Source: Domibacillus sp. DTU_2020_1001157_1_SI_ALB_TIR_016 (GTDB lineage Bacteria > Bacillota > Bacilli > Bacillales > Domibacillaceae). Taken from it: a stretch of 64,000 bases of DNA. A model generated the notes under the pieces. That model was not told the origin of the DNA. It ran no database searches and was given only the letters and a program-made list of their open reading frames with translations. Made by a program: the position numbers and the translations under genes. Location: positions 1,178,001 to 1,242,000 of the forward strand of contig NZ_CP135438.1 in NCBI RefSeq assembly GCF_032341995.1, read 5' to 3'. Below are positions 25,031 to 33,997 of the stretch, piece after piece (the stretch's first letter is position 1; the number at the start of each line of letters is the position of its first letter).

Positions 25031-25085
25031 TAACTACCGTTAAGACATTTACATACCTTTTATTTCATTAGGAGAGTTGATGAGT

Positions 25086-25769
25086 ATGAATTACCCGGCT
25101 TCATGGCTTCAAAGCGCGTCTCTTGGAGAGAAAATGGCTTCTGATATCCGTCTGCAGATCATTGCTGGAACAATCAAGCCAGGAACGATACTTTCTGAAA
25201 ACCAGATTGCTTTGGAATTTGGCACAAGCAGATCACCCGTTAGAGAAGCATTAAAAAAACTATCTAATGAGGGCCTTATTGAGCTGAAGCGTATGGGAGC
25301 GGTTGTTTTAGGACTGAAGCAAAAAGACATTGAAGAGCTGCGTGATGTACGTTTTCTGATCGAGAATTTTGCGGTAAAAAGGCTTTCTATGAGAGACAGC
25401 GAGGAATTGGTCAAAAAGCTCAATTATATTATCGATAAAATGGAGATGGCAGCGAAGCATAAGGATGCCGTTGACTTTGCCTATCAGGATTTAACTTTTC
25501 ATGAAACGTTCATCGTGGAAGTCGACCATAACCGAATCGGGCATATGTGGCAGGGCATTAGAGATGTCGTATTAACCGCTCTGCTGGTTGCAACTGAAAA
25601 GCGTTTTACCTATTATTCAGAAGAAATCGGACACCTCATTAACAGGCATCGTTTCATTGTAGAAGCTCTTGCTTCAAAAAACCGTGAACATATTGAAAAA
25701 GCAATCCGTGCCCATTACGAAGATACAAGAAAAACGGTAAGCAAAATTTCTGATGAAACAACAGAATAA
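25086..25769 (+). CDS. GntR-family repressor (FCD domain), gluconate-repressor-like
   Basis: About 227 residues. The N-terminal part (YPASWLQSAS, then GTILSENQIALEF.TSRSPVREALK and LIELKRMGAVVLGL) closely parallels B. subtilis GntR, the gluconate operon repressor. The C-terminal FCD all-helical domain (about 95-225) would bind a sugar acid and a metal. ATG 25086 has the best spacing to AGGAGAG; ATG 25080 and TTG 25077 are alternatives. Identical 18-bp operators flank this gene, one before it and one before the next operon, indicating autoregulation and control of the dehydrogenase pair downstream. Confidence 0.85.
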   Translation: MNYPASWLQSASLGEKMASDIRLQIIAGTIKPGTILSENQIALEFGTSRSPVREALKKLSNEGLIELKRMGAVVLGLKQKDIEELRDVRFLIENFAVKRLSMRDSEELVKKLNYIIDKMEMAAKHKDAVDFAYQDLTFHETFIVEVDHNRIGHMWQGIRDVVLTALLVATEKRFTYYSEEIGHLINRHRFIVEALASKNREHIEKAIRAHYEDTRKTVSKISDETTE

Positions 25770-25841
25770 TGAATCAGATAATTACGGATCTATTAAAAAA
25801 TTTAAAATGAAGAAATGACATGAACAGCATTTTTGTTTAAG

Positions 25842-25859
25842 TTGTCGACAAGTATACAA
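25842..25859 (+). promoter_or_regulatory. GntR-type operator 2
   Basis: TTGTCGACAAGTATACAA, identical to 24973-24990. It lies 22 bp before the ATG of the Zn-dehydrogenase gene, between gntR and the catabolic genes. Confidence 0.75.
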
Positions 25860-25880
25860 CACAAGGGGAGCGTGTTCTTT

Positions 25881-26906
25881 ATGGAAACCATGAAAGCGGG
25901 ACTATATATTTCTGAGAAAAATGTAAAAGTGGATACTTTAGAAAAACCCACATTAAAGCATGGAGAGGCACTTATAAAGGTTTCTTCGGCGGGTATCTGC
26001 GGAACGGACATGATGATTTATTTTGGGAAACATCCTCGAGCGAAAGCTCCTCTGGCAATGGGGCATGAATTTAGCGGGATAATTGAAGAGGTAAACGGTG
26101 AGTCGGCTTTCCATCCAGGAGACAGAGTTGTAATAGAACCAACGATGAGCTGCGGAAAGTGCGATGCTTGTTTATCAGGTAACACGCATGTTTGTAATAC
26201 GCTTGGGCTTATTGGCATTGATTCTCATGGCGGATTTGCGGAATATGTCGCTGTTCCGCTGCATCGTTTGCATAAAATACCGGACACTTTATCTGATGCG
26301 CACGCGGCACTGGCAGAACCCGTAGCAGTAGGTATTCATACTGTGCGGCGGTCAAATGTAAAAGTAGGCGATACAGTCGCGGTACTGGGAGCTGGGCCGA
26401 TTGGCTTGTTAATTGCTCTCACCGCAAAACTAGCAGGAGCCGATAAAATATTGATTTCTGATATCAGCCCGTATCGTTTAAGTAAAGCAGAAGAGCTTGG
26501 ATTTATTGCCTTGGATGGCAGAAAAGTAAATGTAGTAGAGGAAGTAAGAGCAGCCACAAATGGAATGGGCGCAGATGTTGTGTTTGAAGTAGCAGGCAGC
26601 AATATAACGGCTGACCAGATGATTCATGTGTGCCGGACACAAGGCCAAATTGTAGTTGTAAGCGTCTACAAACAGCCGCCAACCATTGATCTTGCTGCTA
26701 TGCATTTTCGGGAATTATCCTTAACAACGACTCGATGCTACAGCCATTCAGATTTTGCAACTGCAGTTAGCATGATGGCAAACGGGCAAATTGATGTGAC
26801 TCCGTTTATTTCACATCACTTATCACTCGATGAAATTGAAAAAGGGTTTCAGCTTATGACCAACCCGGAAGAATCTTTGAAAATTTTAATTCAGCCGAAT
26901 GCTTGA
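25881..26906 (+). CDS. Zinc-dependent sugar-acid/polyol dehydrogenase
   Basis: A 341-residue MDR enzyme. GICGTD and GHEF give the catalytic zinc site, SCGKCDACLSGNTHVC the four-Cys structural zinc, and LGAGPIG the NAD fold. Relatives include L-idonate 5-, L-galactonate 5- and sorbitol dehydrogenases. The GntR-type regulator and the adjacent KduD-like enzyme make oxidation of a sugar acid to a keto acid the likely role. AAGGGGAG lies ten bases before the ATG at 25881; an ATG at 25890 is also possible. The next gene starts 12 bp downstream. Confidence 0.85.
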   Translation: METMKAGLYISEKNVKVDTLEKPTLKHGEALIKVSSAGICGTDMMIYFGKHPRAKAPLAMGHEFSGIIEEVNGESAFHPGDRVVIEPTMSCGKCDACLSGNTHVCNTLGLIGIDSHGGFAEYVAVPLHRLHKIPDTLSDAHAALAEPVAVGIHTVRRSNVKVGDTVAVLGAGPIGLLIALTAKLAGADKILISDISPYRLSKAEELGFIALDGRKVNVVEEVRAATNGMGADVVFEVAGSNITADQMIHVCRTQGQIVVVSVYKQPPTIDLAAMHFRELSLTTTRCYSHSDFATAVSMMANGQIDVTPFISHHLSLDEIEKGFQLMTNPEESLKILIQPNA

Positions 26907-26918
26907 GGAGGAAAATAG

Positions 26919-27668
26919 ATGTTTCGATTAGATGGGAAAGTAGCAGCGATTACAGGAGCAACAAGAGGAATTGGAAGGCAGATGGCTATTGCATTAGCCG
27001 AAGCAGGAGCGAAAATAGCGCTGCTTCAGCGCAATACAGCGGATGATTCTGTCCAAAAGGAAATTGAAGCACTAGGACAGCAATGTATGATTGTTTCATG
27101 TAACTTAGAAGATACTACACAAGTAAAAGAAGCGATACCTACAGTTGTCCGTGAATTAGGGCAGGTTGATATTCTCGTTAATAATGCAGGCATTCAGCGC
27201 CGTTCACCATCCGTTTCCTTTGCGGAAAGTGATTGGGACGATGTCATCAACGTGAATTTAAAATCTGTATGGGTTTTATGCCAGGAAGCGGGGAAATTCA
27301 TGGTTCCGCAGAGAAAAGGGAAAATTATTAATATGGCGTCTTTATTATCATTTCAGGGAGGACTCACTGTACCAGCTTATGCCGCGGCAAAAGGCGGAGT
27401 AGCTCAACTGACGAAAGCGCTGTCGAATGAATGGGCGAAAGACAATGTGAATGTAAATGCCATTGTACCTGGATATATCGCCACAGATATGAATGAAGCG
27501 TTGCTGAAGGATGAAACACGAAACCGGCAAATTCTCGAACGCATTCCAGCAGGCCGCTGGGGGACGCCAGAAGATTTTATGGGAACCGTTGTTTTTTTGG
27601 CCTCGGATGCATCCAATTACATTCATGGACACCTGTTAGCCGTTGATGGCGGATGGTTGGGCAGATAG
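26919..27668 (+). CDS. kduD: 2-dehydro-3-deoxy-D-gluconate 5-dehydrogenase-like SDR (KduD)
   Basis: A 249-residue classical SDR: TGATRGIG, NNAG, catalytic Ser in MASLLSF, and Tyr/Lys in AYAAAKGG. Long C-terminal stretches (KIINMASLLSFQGG, NEWAKDNVNVNAI, PGYIATDMNE, ERIPAGRWG) are very like E. coli KduD, which interconverts 3-deoxy-D-glycero-2,5-hexodiulosonate and 2-keto-3-deoxygluconate in uronate/pectin breakdown. Gluconate 5-dehydrogenase is a close alternative. It is co-transcribed with the Zn-dehydrogenase under the GntR-type operator. A perfect 15-bp terminator follows. Confidence 0.82.
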   Translation: MFRLDGKVAAITGATRGIGRQMAIALAEAGAKIALLQRNTADDSVQKEIEALGQQCMIVSCNLEDTTQVKEAIPTVVRELGQVDILVNNAGIQRRSPSVSFAESDWDDVINVNLKSVWVLCQEAGKFMVPQRKGKIINMASLLSFQGGLTVPAYAAAKGGVAQLTKALSNEWAKDNVNVNAIVPGYIATDMNEALLKDETRNRQILERIPAGRWGTPEDFMGTVVFLASDASNYIHGHLLAVDGGWLGR

Positions 27669-27748
27669 AAGAGAATAAGGCTGCATGAATGACCATCATG
27701 CGCTCCTTTATCTGGTTATGATACAAGTAATCTTTTAATTTAATGAAT

Positions 27749-27786
27749 AAGAGCATGTTTTGAAAAGTCAAAACATGCTCTTTTAT
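27749..27786. terminator. Strong bidirectional terminator
   Basis: AAGAGCATGTTTTGA pairs perfectly with TCAAAACATGCTCTT around a four-base loop and is followed by TTTT. It lies between kduD and the decayed transporter on the other strand. Confidence 0.85.
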
Positions 27787-27810
27787 TGAATATAAAAGAA
27801 AAGGCCGTAT

Positions 27811-28570
27811 TTACAAGCTGGCTAACAAAGCTCCCAGGGTGGTAATGATTCCGCCAGCCAAGGTCAGCCCTGATATTTGCTCCTGCAGCAGCAGAACTCC
27901 TAAGAAGACCGTCCAGACAGGAAGCAGGTTAATATAAGGGGCTGCACGTCCAGCCCCACGATTTTTACGCCTGCGTTCCAAGCGAAATATGCCACTACGG
28001 ACGCAAAGGTACTCACATATACAATACAAAGCCACGCAGTGGGCGTCATATGAATCGCTCCTGTATCCACTGTTCCGATACAGCTGATGGCACTGAGCAG
28101 GGTGCCGTAAAAAGCGGCTCCTGCTGTCATGGTCAGCGGGTCGATCTGCTTTCCGTATTTTTTGCCGAGAACAGTATACATGCCCCAGGCCACACAAGAT
28201 AAAAGGATGGCGGCTTCGCCCATGATAGATCCTTCAGAAAGAAGGGGGTGAAAAATAAGATGGCAATGGGAATGCCTGCTGAAATCATGCCTGCCTGTGA
28301 TGCACTAATCGATTTTAATCCTATATAATTTAAAGTGGAAAAAGCAAAGATGCCTAAGAAGCCTAATATGAAAAATTCTTTCCATTTTGCGATGAGAGGA
28401 AGCTGTTTTTTGTTCAGTGCTAGTAATCCCCAAAGAATCAGGGTTGAGATAGCCCAGCGTATGGTATTCAATAATGTTGCGGGTAAAGCAGGCCCTAAGT
28501 AACGGCCGCATATGTAGTTGCCAGCCCATAGAAGGGTAGCGATGATCAAGAGTAAAATACCTTTTTTCAT
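27811..28570 (-). pseudogene. EamA/DMT-family transporter, frameshifted
   Basis: The minus strand encodes a drug/metabolite exporter (RhaT/YdcZ-like EamA repeats) in three pieces: ATG at 28570 (MKKGILLLIIATLLWAGNY) to about 28230 in frame 1; SEGSIMGEAAILLSCVAWGM to about 27960 in a second frame; and LLPVWTVFLGVLLLQEQ to the stop at 27811 in a third. Together they cover most of an EamA protein, but the join after FFLKDLS also lacks the usual helix between the two repeats, implying a small deletion. At least two frame changes make the gene non-functional, unless they are sequencing errors. Confidence 0.8.
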
Positions 28571-28681
28571 TCTGTTAATCCTTTCCTGCTTTGTTCTGGA
28601 TGAGAAAAAATGGATGAAAAAGGGATGTGAAGGATCACAAATCATTTTCACCTATATTTTGTATTATATGTACAGGCCTGT

Positions 28682-29464
28682 TTATGGATTGATTTGCAGA
28701 TCTGCAATGGAGTACAGAACCGCTTTGCCGGCGATTTTAACCCGGTCACCCTCTAGCTTGCAGTATAATGTGCCGCCCCGTTTGGAAAGCTGCCTTGCTG
28801 TCAGTTCATGTTTGCCCAGACGGTTTGCCCAGAAAGGAATGAAGTTGCAATGAGCAGAGCCGCATACAGGATCTTCATTGACATTTAACTTTGGAAAAAA
28901 GCTTCGGGATGCAAAATCATATTTTTCACTTTTTGCCGTAATGGAAACACCCACTCCGTCCGGCAGTTCTTTTAGTTGAGAAAAATTGGGCGCTGCGTTT
29001 TGAACGGCTTCCTCACTTTCCAGGACAAACATCAAATCGCGGCTTACATACGTTTCTACAGGCGTCACACCAAGCGCTTCTACCATTTGCTCTGTTAAAG
29101 GAAACTCTTCCGGCATTCTGCTTGGGAAGTCCAGCTCATATAAATCTCCTTTTTTCTTTACTGCCAGTTCGCCACTCATCGTCTGGAAGGTGAGCCGCTC
29201 TGCATCACGTTCATAATAATTCGCAACCACGTACGCTGTGGCAAGTGTTGCATGTCCGCACAAGTCAATTTCTTCAGCCGGGGTAAACCATCTTAAGCGA
29301 TAGCTGTCTCCTTCTTTAACAGCAAAAGCGGTTTCTGAAAGGTTGTTTTCAGCTGCAATGTTTTGCATCAGATCATCAGAAAGCCAGTTTTCCATAATAC
29401 AAACCCCAGCAGGATTCCCTTCAAACAACTTCTCTGCAAATGCATCTACCACGTAGTATTTCAT
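28682..29464 (-). CDS. PhzF-family isomerase
   Basis: 260 residues of the PhzF/YddE family, in the diaminopimelate-epimerase fold superfamily. The signature NNLSETAF contains the catalytic Glu44; EIDLCGHATLATA and EDPVCGSAHCN complete the active site. Most family members have no known reaction; PhzF itself isomerises a phenazine precursor. The start is the ATG at 29464 behind AAGGAGG; an upstream in-frame ATG lacks an SD. It is divergent from the cnt-type operon. CntK, the histidine racemase of staphylopine synthesis, shares the superfamily, but this protein is PhzF-like rather than CntK-like. Confidence 0.85.
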   Translation of the reverse strand: MKYYVVDAFAEKLFEGNPAGVCIMENWLSDDLMQNIAAENNLSETAFAVKEGDSYRLRWFTPAEEIDLCGHATLATAYVVANYYERDAERLTFQTMSGELAVKKKGDLYELDFPSRMPEEFPLTEQMVEALGVTPVETYVSRDLMFVLESEEAVQNAAPNFSQLKELPDGVGVSITAKSEKYDFASRSFFPKLNVNEDPVCGSAHCNFIPFWANRLGKHELTARQLSKRGGTLYCKLEGDRVKIAGKAVLYSIADLQINP

Positions 29465-29681
29465 TGCTTTAGCCTCCTTGTCTCTATTTCGATCGATCAC
29501 ATGTTTAACTGTAGCACTGCGAGTGTAAGGCTTCAATATAGCAATGGCAGGCAGGAGGTTAAACGTATTCTTTGGAAATGAAAACTATTAAAAAGTTTTT
29601 TATGTTACTTCTGTTTAGTTTCACTAGTTCTCACGTGCTTTCAGAATTGTAAATTAGTTCGCACTTCCAGGAAAAAAGACC

Positions 29682-29742
29682 TTTACAAATAAATGAAAAC
29701 AATTTATGATATGCGTTGTAATTGATAATGATAATCATTGCT
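29682..29742 (+). promoter_or_regulatory. cnt-type operon promoter with Fur box
   Basis: TTTACA (29682-29687), a 17-bp spacer and TATGAT (29705-29710) form a good sigma-A promoter. GATAATGATAATCATTGCT at 29724-29742 matches the 19-bp Fur consensus GATAATGATAATCATTATC at 16 positions and covers the start of the transcript. Iron repression of the whole operon is inferred. Confidence 0.8.
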
Positions 29743-29764
29743 GAAGGGGAAGAGGAGAAGGGTC

Positions 29765-31363
29765 ATGAAAAATTGGTTCACTTTAATACTTGTTTTATTA
29801 GTTGGTGTGCTTGCTGCATGCAGCAACACGGAAAAAGACCAGGGGAGCAGTAGCTCCGAAACAAAAGAATCCGATGTATTAACGATGTCCTGGGCAAAAG
29901 ATATTGGCCCGGGGAATCCGCATGTATATGCAGAGAACGAGATGTTTGCGCAGGCAATGCTGTATGATCCGCTTGTTACATATGGTAAAAACGGCAAAAT
30001 AGAGCCGGCACTTGCCACGTCCTGGGAAACTTCAGAAGATGGCAAAACGTATACGTTTAAGCTGCGTGAAAATGTTCTTTACTCAGATGGCACAGCCCTA
30101 ACGGCTGAAAATGTTAAACGAAATTTTGATGCCGTACTTGAAAACAGTGCTGCTCACAGCTGGCTCGAAGCGGTAGCGATCATCGACCACGTTGAAGCAG
30201 TAGATGAATTAACCGTAAAAGTTCAGTTGAAAGAAGCATATTATCCATTCCTGCAAGAGCTGACATTAATTCGTCCGCTGCGTATGCTTGCAGACAGCGC
30301 TTTTCTAGAAGACGGAACAAAAAACGGAATCAAAGCGCCGGTTGGGACAGGCCCATGGGTTTTAACCGATTATAAAAAAGACAGTTACGCAGAATTCTCA
30401 CGTAATGAAAACTACTGGGGAGAAAAGCCGAAACTTAAAAAAGTAATCGTCAAAGTAATTCCAGATTCACAGGCACGTACGATGGCGCTTCAAAACGGTG
30501 ATATTGATTTGATCTTTGGCAGCGGCCAGCTTGCTCCGATTGAATATCAAACACTGGCACAGAGCGGGCAGTATGAAACAAAAATTTCAGATCCGTCTTC
30601 AACGCGTATTTTAGCGATTAATTCGACGTACGGTGCGACAAAAGATAAAAATGTAAGGCTGGCACTGCAGCATGCACTTGATCGAAAAACGATTATTGAA
30701 CATGTATTAAACGGTCTTGAAAAAGAAGCACAGTCTTTATTTGCACCTGGTTATCCGTACAGTGATATTTCACTTGATCCTTATCAATACGATACGGATA
30801 AATCCATCGAACTGTTAGAAAAAGCCGGCTGGAAACTTGAGCCTGGCAATGAATTCCGCACGAAGAATGGCGAAACGTTAACATTGGTGATGCCTTACAA
30901 CAGCAATGAGCAAGTGGATAAAGCCGTTGCGGAGTATATACAAGGCGCATGGCGTGAATTAGGGATTGATGTACAATTAATCGGCGAGGAATGGCAATTG
31001 ATGATCGCCCGGGCAAAAAAAGGGGAATTCAATTTAATAGCCAACGATACATGGGGTGTTCCATATGATCCTCATATGTATATCCGTACGATGGCCGGAG
31101 AACAGCAAATCGGCTACTATGCACAAAAAGGAATCCCGACATCTGATCAGCTGACAGACAATATTTCAAAAGTTATCCGTTCAACAGATGAAGAAGAACG
31201 CCGCAAATTGTATGAAAACATTTTACAGACTATTCATGATGAAGCAATTTTTATGCCGATCTCTTACCGGACCAATTATTTAGCAGCCAATAAACGCGTC
31301 CAAAACTCGTCATTCTCTATGCAGCAATATGAAGTGCCGCTGAACACGTATGAGGTGAAATAA
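29765..31363 (+). CDS. cntA: Metallophore/nickel-type ABC transporter substrate-binding lipoprotein (CntA-like)
   Basis: A 532-residue SBP family 5 (NikA/OppA/CntA) lipoprotein. The signal peptide ends in a VLAACSN lipobox (Cys near residue 19). Conserved SBP_bac_5 segments include ALATSWETSEDGKTYTFKLRENV and GTGPWVL. It would bind a metal-opine (staphylopine-like) complex outside the cell and hand it to the permeases. The ATG at 29765 follows GGAGAAGGG; an upstream frame opening at 29738 lacks an SD. Assignment to Cnt rather than Nik rests on the downstream CntE-like exporter and the Fur box. Confidence 0.82.
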   Translation: MKNWFTLILVLLVGVLAACSNTEKDQGSSSSETKESDVLTMSWAKDIGPGNPHVYAENEMFAQAMLYDPLVTYGKNGKIEPALATSWETSEDGKTYTFKLRENVLYSDGTALTAENVKRNFDAVLENSAAHSWLEAVAIIDHVEAVDELTVKVQLKEAYYPFLQELTLIRPLRMLADSAFLEDGTKNGIKAPVGTGPWVLTDYKKDSYAEFSRNENYWGEKPKLKKVIVKVIPDSQARTMALQNGDIDLIFGSGQLAPIEYQTLAQSGQYETKISDPSSTRILAINSTYGATKDKNVRLALQHALDRKTIIEHVLNGLEKEAQSLFAPGYPYSDISLDPYQYDTDKSIELLEKAGWKLEPGNEFRTKNGETLTLVMPYNSNEQVDKAVAEYIQGAWRELGIDVQLIGEEWQLMIARAKKGEFNLIANDTWGVPYDPHMYIRTMAGEQQIGYYAQKGIPTSDQLTDNISKVIRSTDEEERRKLYENILQTIHDEAIFMPISYRTNYLAANKRVQNSSFSMQQYEVPLNTYEVK

Positions 31364-31368
31364 CACAT

Positions 31369-32310
31369 ATGAGCGTTTTTTTGTTAAAGCGGGCGGGCAG
31401 CATGCTTGCTGCTATTTGGGGTGTGACACTGGTTTCTTTTTTCCTTATTCGCCTTATACCAGTCGATCCGGTAGAAGCCTATTTTGCAATTAATAACCTG
31501 CCTATAACAGAGGAAGCAATTGAAGAAATACGAGAAGAGCAAGGGTTGAATAAACCTTTGCTTTTTCAGTATGGAACGTGGCTTATGAATGCAGTGCACT
31601 TGGATTTTGGACAGTCTTTTCTCACAAAGACACCCGTAGCGGAGGAATTGCTGAGCCGCTTTTCAGTCACGCTGGGCCTTGCTGCAGCCGCTTTTTTTAT
31701 CGTTATCGCAATTAGCGGCATTATTGGTATTTGGTCGGTAATAAAGCAGGGAGGTTTGGTTGACAGGTTCACACGTGCTCTTGTCTTTGCTACTGCATCT
31801 ATGCCAAGCTTTTGGCTGGGCTTTGTTCTTGTTTATGTGGTGTCTTTAAAATGGGGAATACTGCCATTGATGGGCTGGGGAACAATGGAACAGTCTGTTT
31901 TGCCAGCATTCACATTGGCTCTTGGTTATATTCCTTATTATATTCGGCTGATCCGGACAAGCATGCTGGAAGAAATGGAAAAGCCGCATATCGCATTTGC
32001 AAGAGCGCGCGGAGTAAAAGAGTCTATTATTATTCGCAGACACGTACTTAAAGGAATACTGCCGGCACTTTTTACTTCACTGGCGATGACTTGCGGAGGG
32101 CTTTTGGGCGGTGCCGCGATTATTGAAGCGGTTTTTGCGATTCCAGGTGTGGGCCGTTATCTTGTGGAGTCTATGGCAGCGAGAGATTATGCTGTGCTGC
32201 AGGGTTTTATTTTAATAATTGGCATATTGTACGTCATATTTAATTTTCTGGCGGATTTGCTTTGCGCAATCGTAGATCCCCGGGCGCGTTTAAAGAGAGG
32301 CGACATATGA
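31369..32310 (+). CDS. cntB: ABC transporter permease (CntB/NikB-like)
   Basis: A 313-residue DppB/NikB-type permease with about six helices. The N-terminal PVDPVEAYF segment and the cytoplasmic EAA loop (FARARGVKESIIIRRHVLKGI near residue 210) that docks on the ATPases are both present. It begins five bases after cntA and overlaps the next gene by four (ATGA). It forms the membrane channel with CntC for metal-metallophore uptake. Confidence 0.85.
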   Translation: MSVFLLKRAGSMLAAIWGVTLVSFFLIRLIPVDPVEAYFAINNLPITEEAIEEIREEQGLNKPLLFQYGTWLMNAVHLDFGQSFLTKTPVAEELLSRFSVTLGLAAAAFFIVIAISGIIGIWSVIKQGGLVDRFTRALVFATASMPSFWLGFVLVYVVSLKWGILPLMGWGTMEQSVLPAFTLALGYIPYYIRLIRTSMLEEMEKPHIAFARARGVKESIIIRRHVLKGILPALFTSLAMTCGGLLGGAAIIEAVFAIPGVGRYLVESMAARDYAVLQGFILIIGILYVIFNFLADLLCAIVDPRARLKRGDI

Positions 32311-33116
32311 TGAAAAAATCTGTTCCATTAATCATCAGCAGCACGATCGTTTTACTGCTTGTTACTGCAGCTGTTTTTGCACCGTGGCTGGCACCAAATG
32401 ATCCGTATGCAACTAATATGGCAATGAAATTGCAAGGCATATCGGCCGCTTATCCGCTTGGTACCGATCATTTAGGCCGTTGTGTATTATCACGCCTTAT
32501 TATGGGAGCGCGCGTTTCCCTGTTTACGGCACTGGGGGTGCTCGCTGTGACGCTTGTGCTGAGCATGGTTGTTGGTGTTGCAGCAGGATATTTAGGCGGG
32601 ATAGCGGATCTTGCTCTTATGCGTGCCTGCGACATTTTAATGGCCATTCCGCATTTTATTTTTGCTCTTGTTATTGTAGGAGCACTAGGCGGCGGCGTCT
32701 GGAATATGTTTATCGCCATCATTATTGTTTCCTGGGTAGGGTATGCGCGTATTATTCGAAACATGGTGCGGAGCTTGAAAGAAAGTACGTACGTGCAATA
32801 TGCAAAAATGACTGGCGTTCCCACTTTGAAAATCGTAAAGCGTCATATTTTGCCGTTTGTTTTTCCACAAATCCTTTTACTGCTGTTAATTGGGACAGGC
32901 AGTACAGTTTTACTGATTTCAGAATTGTCTTTTCTGGGGCTGGGGGTAACAGCACCGATGCCAGAGTGGGGCATGATGATCAGCGAAAGCAAAATGTATT
33001 TAAGCAGCAATCCGATGCTTATGTTTGTGCCGGGGGTTATGATCTCGCTGACGGTCCTTATCTTTGATTGGTTTGGTGATACACTACGTGATGCAATAGA
33101 TCCTAAAATGAAGTAG
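32307..33116 (+). CDS. cntC: ABC transporter permease (CntC/NikC-like)
   Basis: A 269-residue DppC/NikC-type permease with about five to six helices. The N-terminal LAPNDPYATNMAMKLQ and LGTDHLGRCVLSRLI motifs are typical, and the EAA-like loop is KMTGVPTLKIVKRHILP near residue 170. The ATG at 32307 overlaps the cntB stop; ATG 32310 is an alternative. GAGAGG lies upstream. It partners with CntB. Confidence 0.85.
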   Translation: MMKKSVPLIISSTIVLLLVTAAVFAPWLAPNDPYATNMAMKLQGISAAYPLGTDHLGRCVLSRLIMGARVSLFTALGVLAVTLVLSMVVGVAAGYLGGIADLALMRACDILMAIPHFIFALVIVGALGGGVWNMFIAIIIVSWVGYARIIRNMVRSLKESTYVQYAKMTGVPTLKIVKRHILPFVFPQILLLLLIGTGSTVLLISELSFLGLGVTAPMPEWGMMISESKMYLSSNPMLMFVPGVMISLTVLIFDWFGDTLRDAIDPKMK

Positions 33117-33131
33117 AAAGAAGGGAGAAGC

Positions 33132-33995
33132 ATGCTGGAATTACGGGATTTATCCGTTTTTATCCAAACAAATAATAGTGAAAAAGAAGTTGTCTCACAT
33201 GTTAATTTGACTGTTCCCCAGGGGAAAATTGTTGGGATCGTTGGAGAAAGCGGCAGCGGAAAATCCATGCTCTGCAATGCGATTATGCAGCTGTTTCGCC
33301 AAAACCGGCGTTACACGGGTGATATTGTATATAAAGGCACCTCATTATTAGCAAAAAGTGAGCGGGAAATGCGTCATTTGCGTGGAAAAGAGATATCACT
33401 TATTATGCAAAATCCAATGGCCATGTTTAATCCTATCGTAAAAATTGGGGATCATTTTGTTGAAACATTACAGTCTCATGAACGCATATCTAAACATCAC
33501 GCACGAAAGCGGGCAGCCGAACAGCTGGCCCGTTTTCAATTGCCGGAGCAGGAGCTGCTTGATCGTTATCCGCATGAACTGAGTGGCGGAATGCTCCAGC
33601 GGATCATGATTGCTCTTGCAGCTTGTATGCAGCCTCATTTATTAATTGCCGATGAGCCTACAACAGCACTTGATACGATGACACAGATGGATATTTTGGA
33701 TGAACTGCTTCATTTTCATCAAAAAACAAAAACAAGCATGCTTATTGTTTCGCACGATTTAGGTGTTATTGCGAAAATGGCAGATTTCATAGCGGTGATG
33801 CGCCGGGGGGTCATGGTAGAATACGGGTCGGCAGAGTGGGTACTCGCACAGCCGGCTCACTCCTATACACAAGCATTACTGGCTGCAAGAGACGAACATG
33901 GAGACCTTGAAAAGTTAGCTGATTCTTGGGAAGGAACGACAATAGGGCCGCTGTATGAGTATAAACCTGGCTGCTGGGTTAGAGAAGAGGGATAA
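33132..33995 (+). CDS. cntD: ABC transporter ATP-binding protein (CntD/NikD-like)
   Basis: A 287-residue OppD/NikD-family ATPase: Walker A GESGSGKSM near residue 36, signature LSGGMLQR near 151, Walker B LLIADEPTTALD near 172, and the switch His in IVSHDLG. It energises uptake through CntBC. The short C-terminal tail ends in a PGCW segment, in a region where longer homologues have an oligopeptide-transport C-terminal motif. It starts 16 bp after cntC behind AGAAGGGAG. Confidence 0.85.
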   Translation: MLELRDLSVFIQTNNSEKEVVSHVNLTVPQGKIVGIVGESGSGKSMLCNAIMQLFRQNRRYTGDIVYKGTSLLAKSEREMRHLRGKEISLIMQNPMAMFNPIVKIGDHFVETLQSHERISKHHARKRAAEQLARFQLPEQELLDRYPHELSGGMLQRIMIALAACMQPHLLIADEPTTALDTMTQMDILDELLHFHQKTKTSMLIVSHDLGVIAKMADFIAVMRRGVMVEYGSAEWVLAQPAHSYTQALLAARDEHGDLEKLADSWEGTTIGPLYEYKPGCWVREEG

Positions 33996-33997
33996 GA

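Larger units (their letters stand above)
24689..25085. other. Divergent control region of the GntR operon
   Basis: About 400 bp with no ORF. It contains operator 1 (24971-24990), a near-consensus sigma-A promoter (25002-25030) and a weak cre-like half (24915-24927). Confidence 0.6.

Noticed and set aside
28682..29464. PhzF-family gene as the CntK histidine racemase
   Set aside because: Its motifs (NNLSETAF, DPVCGSAH) are PhzF-specific; CntK is DapF-like. Only fold-level relation is supported.
32480..33067. 195-codon open frame on the plus strand inside cntC
   Set aside because: Cys/Arg/Tyr-rich frame-shifted shadow of a clear NikC-type permease.
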